Assembly: GCF_013778455.1 (NCBI RefSeq)
Contig: NZ_JACEHE010000002.1
Span: forward strand, 124,001 to 188,000
DNA from: Streptomyces himalayensis subsp. himalayensis
GTDB lineage: Bacteria > Actinomycetota > Actinomycetes > Streptomycetales > Streptomycetaceae
Direction of reading: 5' to 3'
Length of the DNA: 64,000 nt
The notes under the pieces are model-generated. The model was not told where the DNA came from. It searched no databases and saw only the letters and a list, made by a program, of their open reading frames with translations. Shown here piece by piece: positions 42,720 to 50,605 of the stretch. The stretch's first letter is position 1; each line of letters starts with the position of its first letter. The translations under genes and the position numbers were made by a program.

Positions 42720-44192
42720 TCAGAACGACTGCTGCTCGTGCGGGACCGAAGCAGGCGAGCGGGCCATCTCGATGTAGCGGCCTTCCCTGGTGCGCCCCGA
42801 GTCGATGAGCACGCCCCGCGCGGCCAGGGTCGGCTGGAGACGCTTGAGACGGTCGGAGAGGACCTTTCCGGTGGTCGGCCACCCCTTCGGCAAGGGTCGA
42901 AACTCCTCGCCCGTGTAGAGGTGGGTGAGGCAGTGCAGCCACTCGGTGGAGGTCATCCGCTGCTCTGCGCCCGGTTCGATGTCTGCGGCGTGCCGGAGGA
43001 CCGTCTGCGCCAGCAGGTCACCCTCGATGACGTCGTCGTTCAGGTCGTCCAGACTGGCCCGGTAGGCGGTGAGCGCCCCGAAGCCGGTTGCCGCGTCGAG
43101 CTGCGCGCACAGGTGCGCGAAGTCCGCCATCCGCAGGTCGGTGGGGGTCTCCGCTTCCACCGAGCGGACCTTGACCGTGAGGTCCAGGAGCGAGCCGAGG
43201 ACGACCGGCAGCGCGTCCGCGTACTCCGCCCACAGCTCCGCCTCGGTACGCCGGACCTTGGGCCGTTCCAGACGCAGCGGCAGGAGCCGTTCAGCGAGGT
43301 CGGGGCGGATGACTCCGACGTCGATACCGGTCAGGAGCAGGGGGCGGCGGTAGCGGGCGCGGAACACGTCCCCGTCGGTGAACAGGGCGCGCTTGACGTT
43401 CTCGGCTCCGGTCACAATGCAGCACATGGCGTCGGACAGGTCCGGGGTCATGTGGGAGAGGTTGTCCAGCGCCGTGACCCATCCCGCGGCCACCGCCGCG
43501 ATCAGGTTCTCCTCGTCCTTCGGAGCCCGGCGCAGGTCGCCGCTCATGCCCTCAACGATCCTGATGAGCATGCGGCCCCCGGTGGACTTGCCCGCGCCCT
43601 GGGGGCCGGTGAGGAAGGGGGCGGGGACGGGCACGGACGGTCCGAGGCAGCCGATGAGCCAGGCGATGGCCAGGCACTCGGTCTCCGCGGTGGCGAAGTT
43701 GCACAGCCTCAGCAGCAGGTCGATGCCCTTGCCGTCGGTGTCCTTGGCAGGCAGGGGCAGTTCCCCGGTGAGCTGCGTGCGCCGCCAGCACACCTCGCGC
43801 GGGTCGGGGACAGCGATGTCCCATCCGGTGGGGTGGATGCGGACGGACTGTCCGTCCGTGCGGCCCAGGTCCAGCCACGTCGCCCCGTCGAATCCGGGGG
43901 CCACGCGGATGTGGACGGGCTGCACGTCCTCGGTCAGTGCGAGCGCTTCGATCAAGTCCAACGCCTCCTTGAGGGCGGTTCCGTTGAACACGCCCACCCC
44001 GTCCCTGAACAGGCCGACCATGAGTTCCTGGCGGTGACTGCCCGTCGTGCCCTGGGAGCGGATCGGGCGGGCGACGGGGTGGCCGTTGCGCTGCGCGTAC
44101 ACGGTCCCGTCGGCGGTGCGGAAGTAACGAAAGTGCTGTTGGGCGTAGTCGGTGATGACCTTGCGGGCGGGGTCCTTCTCGTCGTCGGACAT
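42720..44192 (-). CDS. replication ATPase/helicase-like protein (AICE Rep)
   Basis: 490 aa. Walker A LTGPQGAGKSTGGRML (about residues 195-210), followed by VTALDNLSHMTPDLSDAMCCIVTG and arginine region RRPLLLTGIDVGV, arranged as in DUF927-type or superfamily III helicase-like ATPases. A large N-terminal region (1-170) and a C-terminal winged-helix-like part (LPKGWPTTGKVLSDRLKRLQPTLAARGV) flank it. It is two bases downstream of the primase-polymerase gene. It probably unwinds the element during replication. The orthodox Rep of pSAM2 (RepSA) is not present here. Confidence 0.8.
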   Translation of the reverse strand: MSDDEKDPARKVITDYAQQHFRYFRTADGTVYAQRNGHPVARPIRSQGTTGSHRQELMVGLFRDGVGVFNGTALKEALDLIEALALTEDVQPVHIRVAPGFDGATWLDLGRTDGQSVRIHPTGWDIAVPDPREVCWRRTQLTGELPLPAKDTDGKGIDLLLRLCNFATAETECLAIAWLIGCLGPSVPVPAPFLTGPQGAGKSTGGRMLIRIVEGMSGDLRRAPKDEENLIAAVAAGWVTALDNLSHMTPDLSDAMCCIVTGAENVKRALFTDGDVFRARYRRPLLLTGIDVGVIRPDLAERLLPLRLERPKVRRTEAELWAEYADALPVVLGSLLDLTVKVRSVEAETPTDLRMADFAHLCAQLDAATGFGALTAYRASLDDLNDDVIEGDLLAQTVLRHAADIEPGAEQRMTSTEWLHCLTHLYTGEEFRPLPKGWPTTGKVLSDRLKRLQPTLAARGVLIDSGRTREGRYIEMARSPASVPHEQQSF

Positions 44193-44194
44193 GC

Positions 44195-45040
44195 TCACAG
44201 TCCCAACCTGGTGCGGGCGTTGGTCCACGCGTCGGTGCAGTGCCGGGGCGATTCGCCCTTGGCCTGAGCAGCGGTGAACAGCCGTGCGATATGGGCGTCG
44301 GTGATGCAGCCACACCGGCCATGGGTGGACAGCACGGCGAGGAACGTGCGGTACACGGTGGCGTGGACGGCGCTGCGGGCCTCGGTGATGCGCTGCTCTG
44401 CCATGGCGATGCCACGTTCCAAATAGGTGGGCGTGCGGTGACGGCACTCACCCTGTCCGCCCCTCAGGGGCACTGTGAGCGTCTGTGGCGCCCTGCGGGA
44501 CGGGTGCGGCTTTACTGCCAGCGCGCGCACAGCGTCCGGGAGAGCGGCCGTGGCGCCGGTGCCGGGACCGAGCCAACGGGCGTAGGCCATGGAGGACTTG
44601 ATGTCCACGCCGGGCCGGACCGCGTTGGCAGACTGCATGGCGCCCTGGTAGAGCCAGTGCTCACCCCTGGTGGTGCGCACGGTTCGGGTGGCGGGCAGGC
44701 TCGCACGGGCCCACGCGATGGCGTCCGCGCTGTCGAGGTCGATGACGGTAAGGCCTGCGCCGCCCGGGTGGTAGGCCACCGCTGCGGCCTCGCGCCACGC
44801 CCTCGCCCACTCCCGTGAACGCAGAACGGTGGGGTCGGTGGTGGCGGCAGCCCACGCGTGGCACGGACGGGGGCAGGCGCAGGGGCCCGAGGTCTTCATG
44901 TTCGGCCGACCCCCGCACGCGTTGCGGGCGCAGGCACGGCAGTTGCCGAACGGCACCTTCCCTGCCCGCAGCGGCAGCGGAGGCACGCCGGCCGCCGCGA
45001 GGTGAAGCGCGATGCGCAGATGGCTGTCGACGGTGCTCAT
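44195..45040 (-). CDS. bifunctional DNA primase/polymerase (Prim-Pol)
   Basis: 281 aa. Prim-Pol core: LAAAGVPPLPLRAGKVP at the N-terminus, GGAGLTVIDLDSADA with the metal-binding Asp pair, and TVRTTRGEHWLYQG (nucleotide-binding His). A Cys-rich zinc-like loop CRACARNACGGRPN ... CACPRPC (about residues 34-60) is inserted. The C-terminal 80 residues resemble a helical PriCT-like region. Primes replication together with the ATPase gene that follows 2 bp later. Its ATG overlaps the stop of a 22-codon leader ORF. Confidence 0.88.
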   Translation of the reverse strand: MSTVDSHLRIALHLAAAGVPPLPLRAGKVPFGNCRACARNACGGRPNMKTSGPCACPRPCHAWAAATTDPTVLRSREWARAWREAAAVAYHPGGAGLTVIDLDSADAIAWARASLPATRTVRTTRGEHWLYQGAMQSANAVRPGVDIKSSMAYARWLGPGTGATAALPDAVRALAVKPHPSRRAPQTLTVPLRGGQGECRHRTPTYLERGIAMAEQRITEARSAVHATVYRTFLAVLSTHGRCGCITDAHIARLFTAAQAKGESPRHCTDAWTNARTRLGL

Positions 45041-45105
45041 GCGACCGCCCCTAGCGCCGGGGCGAGCGCGGCGTGCACTCGCCGGATGTCGGTGGGTTGC
45101 GTCAT
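45037..45105 (-). CDS. 22-residue leader peptide coupled to the primase-polymerase gene
   Basis: MTQPTDIRRVHAALAPALGA.., with AGGAG 10 nt before the ATG and a stop overlapping the primase start (ATGA). It could be a leader that couples translation, or a small protein of its own. It is too short for a domain call. Confidence 0.45.
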   Translation of the reverse strand: MTQPTDIRRVHAALAPALGAVA

Positions 45106-45127
45106 GCTGGGGGTTCTCCTGCTCTCT

Positions 45128-45181
45128 TGGAGGGACGGGAGGACCGGGGCGGGCGCAGGCTTTGGAGAGACGGCGCCCGCC
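45128..45181 (-). repeat. leader repeat A (54 bp) with GGCGGGCGC hairpin
   Basis: Same sequence as 51916-51972 apart from a 3-bp insertion (ACC) and a G/A change. On the minus strand it reads a 9-bp stem around CGTCTCTCCAAAGCCT. It lies 10 bp beyond the 154-aa gene and upstream of the leader ORF. Confidence 0.85.
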
Positions 45182-45191
45182 TCGGGCGTAG

Positions 45192-45656
45192 CTACTGGTT
45201 GGTGATCCAGTGGGCGTACTGCTGGCGGACGTAGTGGCGCGGGTCGCAGATGACGGCCGCGTCGTCCAGGCTCATCAGCCGCTCGGCCGCCTCGTTCGCC
45301 ACCTCGGCCGCGTCGCCGGGGATGTGGTCGGCTTCGTCGCGCAGCGCGATGCGGTCCAGCAACGCCGCTTTGCGGAGCCAGAAGTCACGCGGCAGCCGGG
45401 TGCCGAACGACTTGTCGGCAGCCGTCCGGGCGGTCCATCCGATTTCGCTGACGATGCTCGGGGCGAGCGCGTACGCCTCATCGGGCGCGGGCCACGGTCC
45501 GGTGTTGCTGTGGTGGTCGGCCGTGACGTACAGCCGCAACTGCTTGCCGTCGCGGGTGGGGTGCTGGCGTACGGGGCCCACGGTGAAGGCCTGCGACAGG
45601 GCGTCGCTGACGCGGTCGGTGTCGGCCGGGTCGCAGATGATGCGGATCTCGAACAT
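45192..45656 (-). CDS. hypothetical AICE protein, 154 aa
   Basis: MFEIRIICDPADTDRVSDALSQAF is an alpha/beta start, followed by a beta strand (KQLRLYVTADH) and mostly helical sequence. No catalytic motif or membrane segment is seen. It follows the DpdA-like gene by 12 bp with AAAGGAAG as RBS, so the two are co-expressed and may work together. Function is unknown. Confidence 0.75.
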   Translation of the reverse strand: MFEIRIICDPADTDRVSDALSQAFTVGPVRQHPTRDGKQLRLYVTADHHSNTGPWPAPDEAYALAPSIVSEIGWTARTAADKSFGTRLPRDFWLRKAALLDRIALRDEADHIPGDAAEVANEAAERLMSLDDAAVICDPRHYVRQQYAHWITNQ

Positions 45657-45668
45657 GGCTTCCTTTCG

Positions 45669-46463
45669 TCAGGCTGCGTCGAGGAAGGGCTGTTGCCAGG
45701 GCGGCAGGCTGGCCAGGACGCGGGTACGCCAGCGCATGGCGTAGTCGATGCAGTTGGCGCAGTTCTTGTGCGTGTGGCCGGGCAGTGGGGGCCGCTTGCG
45801 GGCGTGGTAGCTCCACGCGGCGGAGTCGGCCGATGCGAGCAGATGGCCGACCCGTTCCAGGCCGAGCGTCTTGAAGCCGAAGCCGTGCAGTTTCAGCCCG
45901 CGCGCGGCCATCGCGGTGACGATCGCGGCCCCCTCGCGGGTGGACTGCAAGCGGCAGACCGAGCCGAGCCCGACGGTGGGTTCGCGGGTCAGGTCGACCC
46001 CGGCTCGCTCGTACAAGTCCGCGCACCACTCGTAGTCCGCGACCTTCCGGCCCTGAAGCACGGGAGCTATTCGCAACTCGGGGGCGAGGGAGCGCAGTTC
46101 CAGGAAGTTGGCGACGGTGCGGCGGATGTGCTCCGGCACGCTGAGGTGGGTGCCGACGAAGGTGAGCGGACCGGCCGTGCCGCCGTGGATGATGAGGTCC
46201 TCGCACATCCAGTCCTGCGGAGCGGCCCAGTCGTAGGGGCCGACGCATTCCCATATGCGGCGCAGGTCATCGATGTACTGGCGCGGGGTGCGCGTCCAGC
46301 GGCCCTGGCGCTGGATCTCCGAGAATCCGCCGGAGTCCACCGCGTACGGACCGCGCGCCTCATCCAGCTTGACCGCGTTCACGAAGTGCTCGGACTTCAG
46401 GAACAGTGGCACGTCGGTCAGGCGGACCCAATGCCGCTTGTGGGTGGTCAGGTAGAACCTCAC
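45669..46463 (-). CDS. tRNA-guanine transglycosylase-like protein, DpdA family (possible DNA base exchange)
   Basis: 264 aa from GTG 46463, with AGGGGGA upstream. TGT-like TIM-barrel signs: AVDSGGFSEIQRQG (residues 41-54, Asp-Ser-Gly-Gly-Phe as in the TGT active site), APQDWMCED (possible second Asp, residue 84), IAPVLQGR, VGLGSVCR and LHGFGFKTLG. A C-terminal GHTHKNCANC (His230, His232, Cys235, Cys238) probably binds zinc. DpdA proteins insert preQ0-type 7-deazaguanines into DNA; this one is shorter than host TGT. Start and stop overlap or adjoin spread-type genes. No preQ0 synthesis gene lies in the window. Confidence 0.7.
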   Translation of the reverse strand: MRFYLTTHKRHWVRLTDVPLFLKSEHFVNAVKLDEARGPYAVDSGGFSEIQRQGRWTRTPRQYIDDLRRIWECVGPYDWAAPQDWMCEDLIIHGGTAGPLTFVGTHLSVPEHIRRTVANFLELRSLAPELRIAPVLQGRKVADYEWCADLYERAGVDLTREPTVGLGSVCRLQSTREGAAIVTAMAARGLKLHGFGFKTLGLERVGHLLASADSAAWSYHARKRPPLPGHTHKNCANCIDYAMRWRTRVLASLPPWQQPFLDAA

Positions 46464-47053
46464 CGATCCCCCTGCGGGAGCTCCGGGAGTCCCGCGGCTT
46501 CCAGCGCCTTGGGGTCGAAGCCGGGCAGCGTGGCGCGGGTGACGAGTGCCTGCGCGAGCTGTTCGGCGTAGGCGGCGCCGGTGCGGGCCACCTCGATTTG
46601 CGTGGTGGCGCGCAGGGTTTCGACGCGCTCGATGTGGGCGTATTCCTCGCGACGCTCGCTCGTCTCCCGCTCGAACGCCACCGTCTCGCGGCGGTCGTGC
46701 CGCCAGTAGCGGGCGGCAAGGGCGTAGGCGCCGGCAGTGGCCAGGGACCACAGCAGCAGCGGCAGCGGAAGTCCGTCGGAGTATCCGGCGACCCCGGCGA
46801 AGGCGAGGGCGCCGGAGGCCGCGAACGCGGTCCCGGTGAGGACGGAATCTCCGGTTGCGTTGCCCGCGACCACGCCCGCGGCGGCGGCCCCGGCGGACAG
46901 GACCGTCATCAACGCGGCGTTGCCGACGGAGTGTTCGGCGCCGTTGGCGTTCCAGATCCGGGCCAGGATCAGCACGGTGGACGTGGCGATGGCAGGTGCG
47001 GCCTTGGGCAGCGCGGCGGCAACCCAGTGGCGGGCCACGATCTGTTCGTTCAT
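46460..47053 (-). CDS. membrane protein with C-terminal coiled coil, transfer/spread region
   Basis: 197 aa. Three or more hydrophobic segments occupy residues about 12-115 (AALMTVLSAGAAAAGVVAG, TGTAFAASGALAFAGVAGY, LPLLLWSLATAGAYALA), then a charged helix (RRETVAFERETSERREEYAHIERVE). The organisation resembles spread proteins of Streptomyces plasmids but no specific family can be named. The stop overlaps the DpdA-like start (GTGA). Confidence 0.7.
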   Translation of the reverse strand: MNEQIVARHWVAAALPKAAPAIATSTVLILARIWNANGAEHSVGNAALMTVLSAGAAAAGVVAGNATGDSVLTGTAFAASGALAFAGVAGYSDGLPLPLLLWSLATAGAYALAARYWRHDRRETVAFERETSERREEYAHIERVETLRATTQIEVARTGAAYAEQLAQALVTRATLPGFDPKALEAAGLPELPQGDR

Positions 47054-47063
47054 GGCTGCTCTC

Positions 47064-47252
47064 CTAGATCTTGCCGAGGGCGTTGACGACGGCGGCGGTC
47101 AGCTCGGTCACCGGCTCGGAGGCGCCGGTGGAGGCGAGGTAGAAGCCGAACATCACGGCGACGAACGCGGAGCCGTAGCCGAGGGTGTTGGAGCGCAGCA
47201 GGAAGAACAGGACCAGGCCGAACAGGGCGACCAGGGAGACGGTGATGGCCAT
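47064..47252 (-). CDS. small membrane protein, SpdC-like by context
   Basis: 62 aa, two hydrophobic helices (VSLVALFGLVLFFLL and AFVAVMFGFYLAS) and a short acidic-to-hydrophobic tail. It lies in the run of membrane genes between the translocase and the DpdA-like gene. Similar small proteins assist pock formation, the spread of plasmid DNA inside recipient hyphae. The family is inferred from size and context only. Confidence 0.65.
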   Translation of the reverse strand: MAITVSLVALFGLVLFFLLRSNTLGYGSAFVAVMFGFYLASTGASEPVTELTAAVVNALGKI

Positions 47253-47255
47253 CGG

Positions 47256-47537
47256 TTATCCCTTCGGGGCAGGTGTCTTGGCGGGGGTGTCGCTGCCGTC
47301 GCGGTAGACGTGCAGCCAGAGGTTGTAGAGGTGACGGCCGACGCGTATGCGCTTGCCGTGGCCCTTGCAGCGGCGGCAGTCCTTGCCCCGCTTGAGGCGG
47401 CCCTTGCGGTCGGTCTTCATCGCGAAGCCGAGCCCGCGGCACTTGCGGCAGTCGCCGTACGGGCTCGCCTTGCACAGGCTCACGTAACCGAGAGTGATGA
47501 CGAGTAGGCAGCCGCTAGCAAGGAGAACCAGGGTCAT
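47256..47537 (-). CDS. membrane-anchored zinc-finger-like protein (CxxCxG)
   Basis: 93 aa. An N-terminal hydrophobic helix (LVLLASGCLLVITLGYV) is followed by CRKCRGLGFAMKTDRKGRLK and CRRCKGHGKRIR, the two CxxCxG units of a DnaJ-type zinc finger, and a Lys/Pro-rich tail. It could bind nucleic acid or protein at the membrane during transfer. It begins the unit below the translocase gene. Confidence 0.7.
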   Translation of the reverse strand: MTLVLLASGCLLVITLGYVSLCKASPYGDCRKCRGLGFAMKTDRKGRLKRGKDCRRCKGHGKRIRVGRHLYNLWLHVYRDGSDTPAKTPAPKG

Positions 47538-47628
47538 GGGGTGCCTTCCAGGCGGGGTTTCCGGCGTTCTCGCAGGTCGGATGCTAGGTGCGAGATTGCT
47601 GATCAGGGCCGGTTTGGGGTGCTAGTAG

Positions 47629-47670
47629 GGGTGCTAGGTCTAGCAGCGCAGGTTGCTAGACCTAGCACCC
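47629..47670 (-). terminator. 17-bp perfect hairpin after the translocase gene
   Basis: GGGTGCTAGGTCTAGCA pairs with its complement over an 8-nt loop, only 9 bp from the translocase stop. Further GCTAGG words precede it (47582-47630). It is either a terminator or a regulator site ending the main transfer unit. Confidence 0.75.
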
Positions 47671-47678
47671 GTGCGCGG

Positions 47679-49895
47679 TCAGCCCGTCGACCGCTTTCCG
47701 TCACGCTGGGTGATGGCGGTGGTGATGTCGGCGCGGGCGATGCCGCGGCGGGTGGTGCCCTTGCCCTTCTCGGTCGTGCCCCATACGTCCTGTGCCGTGA
47801 TGCCGTGCGGGCGCAGGTTCGTGGTGACCGTCTCGGCTTTCCAGCCGCCGTAGATCTCCGGGCGCAGCGTGGCGAGGCGGGCGGCGACTTTCTCGTTCCA
47901 CACCTTGTCCTCGTCCGCGGCCACCACCTTGAGGATGTCGGCGAGCAGGTCGAAGGCGGGCTCGCCGCTCTCGGGGGTCTCGCCGATGGCGTGGCCGGTG
48001 ATGTTGCCGTACGCCTCGCGCATCGTGCGGGCGCGGGCCACCACCGTCTCCGCGCCGACCGCGTCGACGAACGCGCTCGCGACGATGCGCGGGTCGTCGC
48101 CCTCACCGGCCATCCAGCAGATCCCGCGGTCGGAGCGGGAGAACATGGTGGCCCGGTATCCGGCCTTGTACATCGACGTGCCGAGCACCATGTCGTTGGC
48201 GGGCTGGCCCATGACCTTCAGGCAGAACCGCAGCACGGCGTTGGCTGAGATGCCGGTGGGCAGCGACTTGGCGTCCGGGCGCTGCGTGCCGAACAGCGTC
48301 ACCATGCCCAGCGCCGGACCACGCTTGCCCAGGTCAGTGGCGATCTCTTCGATCTCCGCGCCGTACTTCTCGTGCTCGAAGGGGACCTGGCACTCATCGA
48401 ATCCGGCGACGATCGGGTGCAGCCCGAGGGACTTGTCGTTCGCCAGCTCCGGGGTCACCTTCGACTCCGGGCAGCGCGAGCGCGGCAGGGACTTGATGAC
48501 CTTCGCCCGCCGGCGCAGCTCGGCCCGCAGCTCCCGCAGCGATTCCAGGACGTAGAGGATGTCCTCGTCCTCGTCTCCGGCCCGGTAGCGGTGGCAGACC
48601 GGCTCCAGCGCGCCGAAGTCTCCGGTGCCCTTGAAGTCGAACGCGTACAGCTCGGAGCGCGGATCCAGCGCGGCGATGAGCAGGAACAGCCGCATCAGGA
48701 ACGTTTTGCCCATCCGCGGGATGGAGCCGACCACCACGGACGCGAACATGAGAGTCACGGCGACGTCGGCCATGCGCTGGTCGTTGCCGAACACCACCGG
48801 CTTGAACAGGTCGACCTGTCCCGACTTCAGCAGCGGCCAGGCGGGCTTGGTGGTCTCGTTCATGGGCTTGTCGCCCACCCACAGGATCAGCCGACCCTCG
48901 TGCTCGGTCGGGTCGGCTGACGGCCACACACAGCCGACCTTGCGGCGCAGACCGGACGCCAGCGGCTTACGGGCCTCCATGATGTCCTCCGGGGTCACAC
49001 CCCACGGAAGGTCAAGGTCGGCACGGTAGCCGGGACCGTCCCGGGTGATCTCGGAGGTGAAGCGCATCCCGTTCATGTCACCGCCCTTCTTGATGGCGGC
49101 CGTCAGCTTCGGGTTGCCGATGTTGTCCAGGGCGCGCAGCACGATCGGGCCGGTGAGCTTCTGGATCTCGGTCTTCAGCACCGCGGGCCCGATCACGGGA
49201 TGGTCCTGCGGGGCGCCCCAGAACCCGCACGCCAGCACCGCAGCCGCCGCCAGCACCCCTAGCCAGGCCGGGGCCATCACGTACAGGGTCAGCGCGAACG
49301 CGGCACCGAAGACCAGCGCCACGGTCGACACCAGGACCCGCAGCCGCACCCGCCCATCCCGCTGCCGCGACAGCTTCAGGTACTCAGCGGTGTTCTCCCT
49401 GCGCACCTCGTACGCGCGCAGCGGAGCACCCTCCGCATCCCACACCCACCGGTTGGTGTCCCGCACGAAGCGGGCCGCACCGCGCGGCGAGTTGAGGGTG
49501 AGCCGGAGGGCGTACCAGGGGGTGCGGATGCCGTGGAAGGCGGTGGCGTAGAAGGCGTTGCCGGTCGCCCGCTGGGCCGTCGAGACAAACCCCGGCTTGG
49601 AGGTCAGCCACGTCGGCAGGATCGGCCGACGCTTGTAGGTGGTGATACCCGGCGCCGGAAGGTCGGGCCGGTCGACCGGTCGGGCGACCGAGTCGGCCGA
49701 CTCCTCATCCTCCCAGTCGGCCGACCCCGGGCCCGACTCAGTCGGGCGGGAGTCGGGTGCCGGGTCGGGAGTCGGGGCGGCCGACCCTGTGCGGGCGGAT
49801 CGGGCCTTGTCGAGGTCGACTACCTCGGCGCCGGAGTCGGCGGCCATCTCGGCTTCGAGCCGGTGGAACAGTTCGTTGTCGTCGGGCTGGTTCAC
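47679..49895 (-). CDS. tra: FtsK/SpoIIIE-type DNA translocase, TraB/TraSA-like conjugation protein
   Basis: 738 aa from GTG 49895, with GGAAGGA upstream. The N-terminus is acidic and Pro-rich (about 1-80). Two hydrophobic helices lie near 195-225. The motor has Walker A VVGSIPRMGKTFLMRL and Walker B HPIVAGFDECQVP, followed by GTQRPDAKSLPTGI as in FtsK-type sensors. The C-terminus (RPHGITAQDVWGTTEKGKGTTRRG) resembles the winged-helix recognition part that binds clt repeats. One such protein suffices for AICE transfer of double-stranded DNA. Confidence 0.92.
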   Translation of the reverse strand: MNQPDDNELFHRLEAEMAADSGAEVVDLDKARSARTGSAAPTPDPAPDSRPTESGPGSADWEDEESADSVARPVDRPDLPAPGITTYKRRPILPTWLTSKPGFVSTAQRATGNAFYATAFHGIRTPWYALRLTLNSPRGAARFVRDTNRWVWDAEGAPLRAYEVRRENTAEYLKLSRQRDGRVRLRVLVSTVALVFGAAFALTLYVMAPAWLGVLAAAAVLACGFWGAPQDHPVIGPAVLKTEIQKLTGPIVLRALDNIGNPKLTAAIKKGGDMNGMRFTSEITRDGPGYRADLDLPWGVTPEDIMEARKPLASGLRRKVGCVWPSADPTEHEGRLILWVGDKPMNETTKPAWPLLKSGQVDLFKPVVFGNDQRMADVAVTLMFASVVVGSIPRMGKTFLMRLFLLIAALDPRSELYAFDFKGTGDFGALEPVCHRYRAGDEDEDILYVLESLRELRAELRRRAKVIKSLPRSRCPESKVTPELANDKSLGLHPIVAGFDECQVPFEHEKYGAEIEEIATDLGKRGPALGMVTLFGTQRPDAKSLPTGISANAVLRFCLKVMGQPANDMVLGTSMYKAGYRATMFSRSDRGICWMAGEGDDPRIVASAFVDAVGAETVVARARTMREAYGNITGHAIGETPESGEPAFDLLADILKVVAADEDKVWNEKVAARLATLRPEIYGGWKAETVTTNLRPHGITAQDVWGTTEKGKGTTRRGIARADITTAITQRDGKRSTG

Positions 49896-50022
49896 TTGAG
49901 CAGTTCCTTCCCGTGGGAGGAAAGGCAGGGTCCGGCCGTCGCTGTAGGAGGTGAGCGGCCGGGCCCCGCCGGATCGTGAGGGGGATGTCAGGTGGCGGTG
50001 AGGGCGCGCGTCGTTGGCGCGG

Positions 50023-50193
50023 TCACCACCAGCGGGACGGCTTCTTGGGCACGATGTAGGGGCAGCCGTTGTCCATGTGGTCCACGCACTGCGGGCAGTC
50101 CTCGCGGGGACGCAGGCCACGGTGCGCGCGCCGATCGTGGGCGTGCTGCCAGCACTGCGGGCACTCGCCGGGAGGCGTGTCCCTGGCGGGCAT
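50023..50193 (-). CDS. small Cys-rich protein (pRL2-8-like), two CPQC motifs
   Basis: 56 aa; CPQCWQHAH and CPQCVDHMDNGCPY suggest one zinc site. It follows the 105-aa gene by 2 bp. Proteins of this kind are common in Streptomyces transfer regions and have no tested function. Confidence 0.6.
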   Translation of the reverse strand: MPARDTPPGECPQCWQHAHDRRAHRGLRPREDCPQCVDHMDNGCPYIVPKKPSRWW

Positions 50194-50195
50194 GG

Positions 50196-50513
50196 TCACC
50201 ACCACCCCGAGGACTTCGTGGCAGCCTTCGCGGACGCGGCCTCGTTCACCACCCGCTGCCGCTCCTTCTGCAGGGCCTTGAGCTCCGACTTCAGCCGGGT
50301 CTGGACCGAGGCCCACAGCGTCTCCAACTTGCGTTCGGCGCGGCCGGGGCTCTTGCCCCGCACGACCTTGTACGAGCCACCGGCCAGCGCCGCGAGTACA
50401 GCCCGCTTCTCGGCACCGGTCAGCGGCCACATCTCACCCTTCTTGGCCGCTTCGAGCTTGCGGGTGGCCAACTGGATTTCGCGGTCAAGGCGGCGGGTGT
50501 TGGGCTTGGGCAT
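50196..50513 (-). CDS. hypothetical basic, helical AICE protein
   Basis: 105 aa from ATG 50513, with AGGAGGGG 6 nt upstream. Long Lys/Arg/Ala/Glu-rich helices (DREIQLATRKLEAAKKGE, RLKSELKALQKERQRVVNEA) suggest a DNA- or protein-binding coiled coil. No domain is recognised. It sits between SpdB and the Cys-rich gene. Confidence 0.65.
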   Translation of the reverse strand: MPKPNTRRLDREIQLATRKLEAAKKGEMWPLTGAEKRAVLAALAGGSYKVVRGKSPGRAERKLETLWASVQTRLKSELKALQKERQRVVNEAASAKAATKSSGWW

Positions 50514-50515
50514 GG

Positions 50516-50605
50516 TCAGCCCCTCCTCGAGGTGGCGTGCACGGTGGTGGGGATGCCGAACTGGCTGCCGGAAGGGTCGAAGCACTTGCCGAGGGCAGCG
50601 GGCAT
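50516..50605 (-). CDS. possible 29-residue ORF coupled to spdB
   Basis: MPAALGKCFDPSGSQFGIPT..; ATG overlaps the spdB stop (TGATG). Its 3' end carries the RBS of the next gene. It has no own RBS; coding status is uncertain. Confidence 0.35.
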   Translation of the reverse strand: MPAALGKCFDPSGSQFGIPTTVHATSRRG

